In this document: in pieces, positions 5,746 to 5,871 of the stretch
Layout of the letters: every line of letters starts with the position of its first letter
How positions within the stretch are numbered: position 1 is the first letter of the stretch
Origin: Actinomycetes bacterium
GTDB taxonomy: Bacteria > Actinomycetota > Actinomycetes > Propionibacteriales > Propionibacteriaceae
DNA: 5,871 nt
Assembly: GCA_021794705.1 (NCBI GenBank)
Contig: JAJYQH010000146.1
Coordinates: 1 to 5,871 of the forward strand
Direction: 5' to 3'
Translations under genes and position numbers: made by a program
The notes under the pieces: model-generated
Seen by the model: only the letters and a program-made list of their open reading frames with translations
What the model was told of the DNA's origin: nothing
Databases searched by the model: none

Positions 5746-5760
5746 ATGTCGGGGTCCTGA
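5746..5760 (+). other. Four-codon mini-ORF (MSGS) behind a strong Shine-Dalgarno sequence
   Basis: GAAGGGAGG (5725-5733) is one of the best ribosome-binding matches in the window, yet the only following start is ATG at 5746, 12 bases on, and it stops after four codons (ATG TCG GGG TCC TGA). The stop overlaps a DNA dyad GGGGTC-CT-GACCCC (5751-5764). It could be a leader peptide for the gene at 5832, the trace of a lost start, or chance. The long spacing argues against efficient initiation. Confidence 0.15.
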
Positions 5761-5810
5761 CCCCCACGGATTCTGCAAGGCATGCACCACCCAGGACACT
5801 GCACAGCACA

Positions 5811-5822
5811 TTCCGAAAGGAA
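5811..5822 (+). promoter_or_regulatory. Ribosome binding site of the last gene within a small GAAA-loop hairpin
   Basis: AAAGGA (5816-5821) lies 10 bases before ATG 5832 and decides that start over the second in-frame ATG at 5838. The same bases form TTCC-GAAA-GGAA, four pairs closed by a stable GNRA-type tetraloop. The stem is short and may only mildly hide the site. Confidence 0.4.
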
Positions 5823-5831
5823 CCCACGGTA

Positions 5832-5871
5832 ATGACAATGCAACGACGCATTGCGGTCCTCGCGGCCGTCA
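5832..5871 (+). CDS. Start of a probable exported protein, truncated by the right edge
   Basis: Thirteen codons are visible: MTMQRRIAVLAAV. Two arginines followed by an Ile/Ala/Val/Leu run look like the n- and h-regions of a signal peptide. The ATG at 5832 has a ribosome binding site (AAAGGA, 10 bases upstream). The function cannot be read. The position directly after a sugar importer would suit an exported glycoside hydrolase, another binding protein or a different secreted protein. Bases 5836-5853 also form a 6-bp inverted repeat (CAATGC/GCATTG) in the first codons. The 203 bases before it hold two hairpins and a mini-ORF; I found no convincing promoter there, so read-through or an unrecognised promoter must drive it. 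Confidence 0.6.
   Translation, partial: MTMQRRIAVLAAV

Noticed and set aside
4618..5838. 406-residue minus-strand frame opposite permease 2
   Set aside because: Charged, repetitive Asp/Glu/Arg/His/Gly translation typical of the antisense of membrane-protein codons; no start signals.
5836..5853. 6-bp inverted repeat CAATGC/GCATTG at the start of the last gene
   Set aside because: Short enough to arise by chance and no partner structure seen; noted in the gene entry only.

Overview
The window is GC-rich, with codon third positions dominated by G and C, and AT-rich DNA limited to one short patch between two divergent genes (about 2301-2360). Its gene content is typical of a plant-polysaccharide-degrading actinobacterium: a family 10 glycoside hydrolase (xylanase family), a LacI/GalR-type repressor and a CUT1 sugar ABC importer without its own ATPase. 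The exact taxon cannot be read from the sequence. The layout resembles the xylobiose-uptake loci (bxlR / bxlE-bxlF-bxlG) described in Streptomyces. The xylo-oligosaccharide substrate is inferred from family resemblance and from the GH10 neighbour.

Layout, left to right. (1) 1-1255, + strand: the 3' portion of a GH10 gene whose start lies outside the window; its stop codon sits inside a GC hairpin at 1243-1260 that probably terminates both converging transcripts. (2) 1267-2286, - strand: a full LacI-family regulator of 339 aa. (3) 2287-2429: a divergent control region with a likely leaderless promoter for the regulator, a LacI-type operator (GAAAACGTTATC), a TTGACA -35 box for the transporter operon, and a 15-bp bulged hairpin in the transporter leader just before a strong ribosome binding site. 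(4) 2430-5628, + strand: a tight three-gene operon of lipoprotein sugar-binding protein, permease 1 and permease 2, the last two overlapping by ATGA. An 18-bp GC-rich hairpin lies in the first codons of permease 1. (5) 5629-5831: a 203-base non-coding stretch with two back-to-back hairpins, a four-codon mini-ORF behind a strong Shine-Dalgarno sequence, and the leader of the next gene. (6) 5832-5871: the first 13 codons of a probable exported protein that runs off the right edge.

How it fits together: the hydrolase cuts a xylan-type glucan or xylan chain, the lipoprotein captures the oligosaccharides, and the two permeases import them, energised by an ATPase encoded elsewhere (an MsiK-type shared ATPase is the usual actinobacterial solution). 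The repressor senses the sugar and controls both its own gene and the transporter. The genes are ordinary members of known families. The less ordinary content is RNA-level structure: the binding-protein message is bracketed by a hairpin near its predicted 5' end and a much stronger one just inside the next gene, which could favour high binding-protein and low permease output. I see no CRISPR array, tRNA, rRNA, insertion sequence or phage gene, and no non-coding stretch longer than 300 bases.
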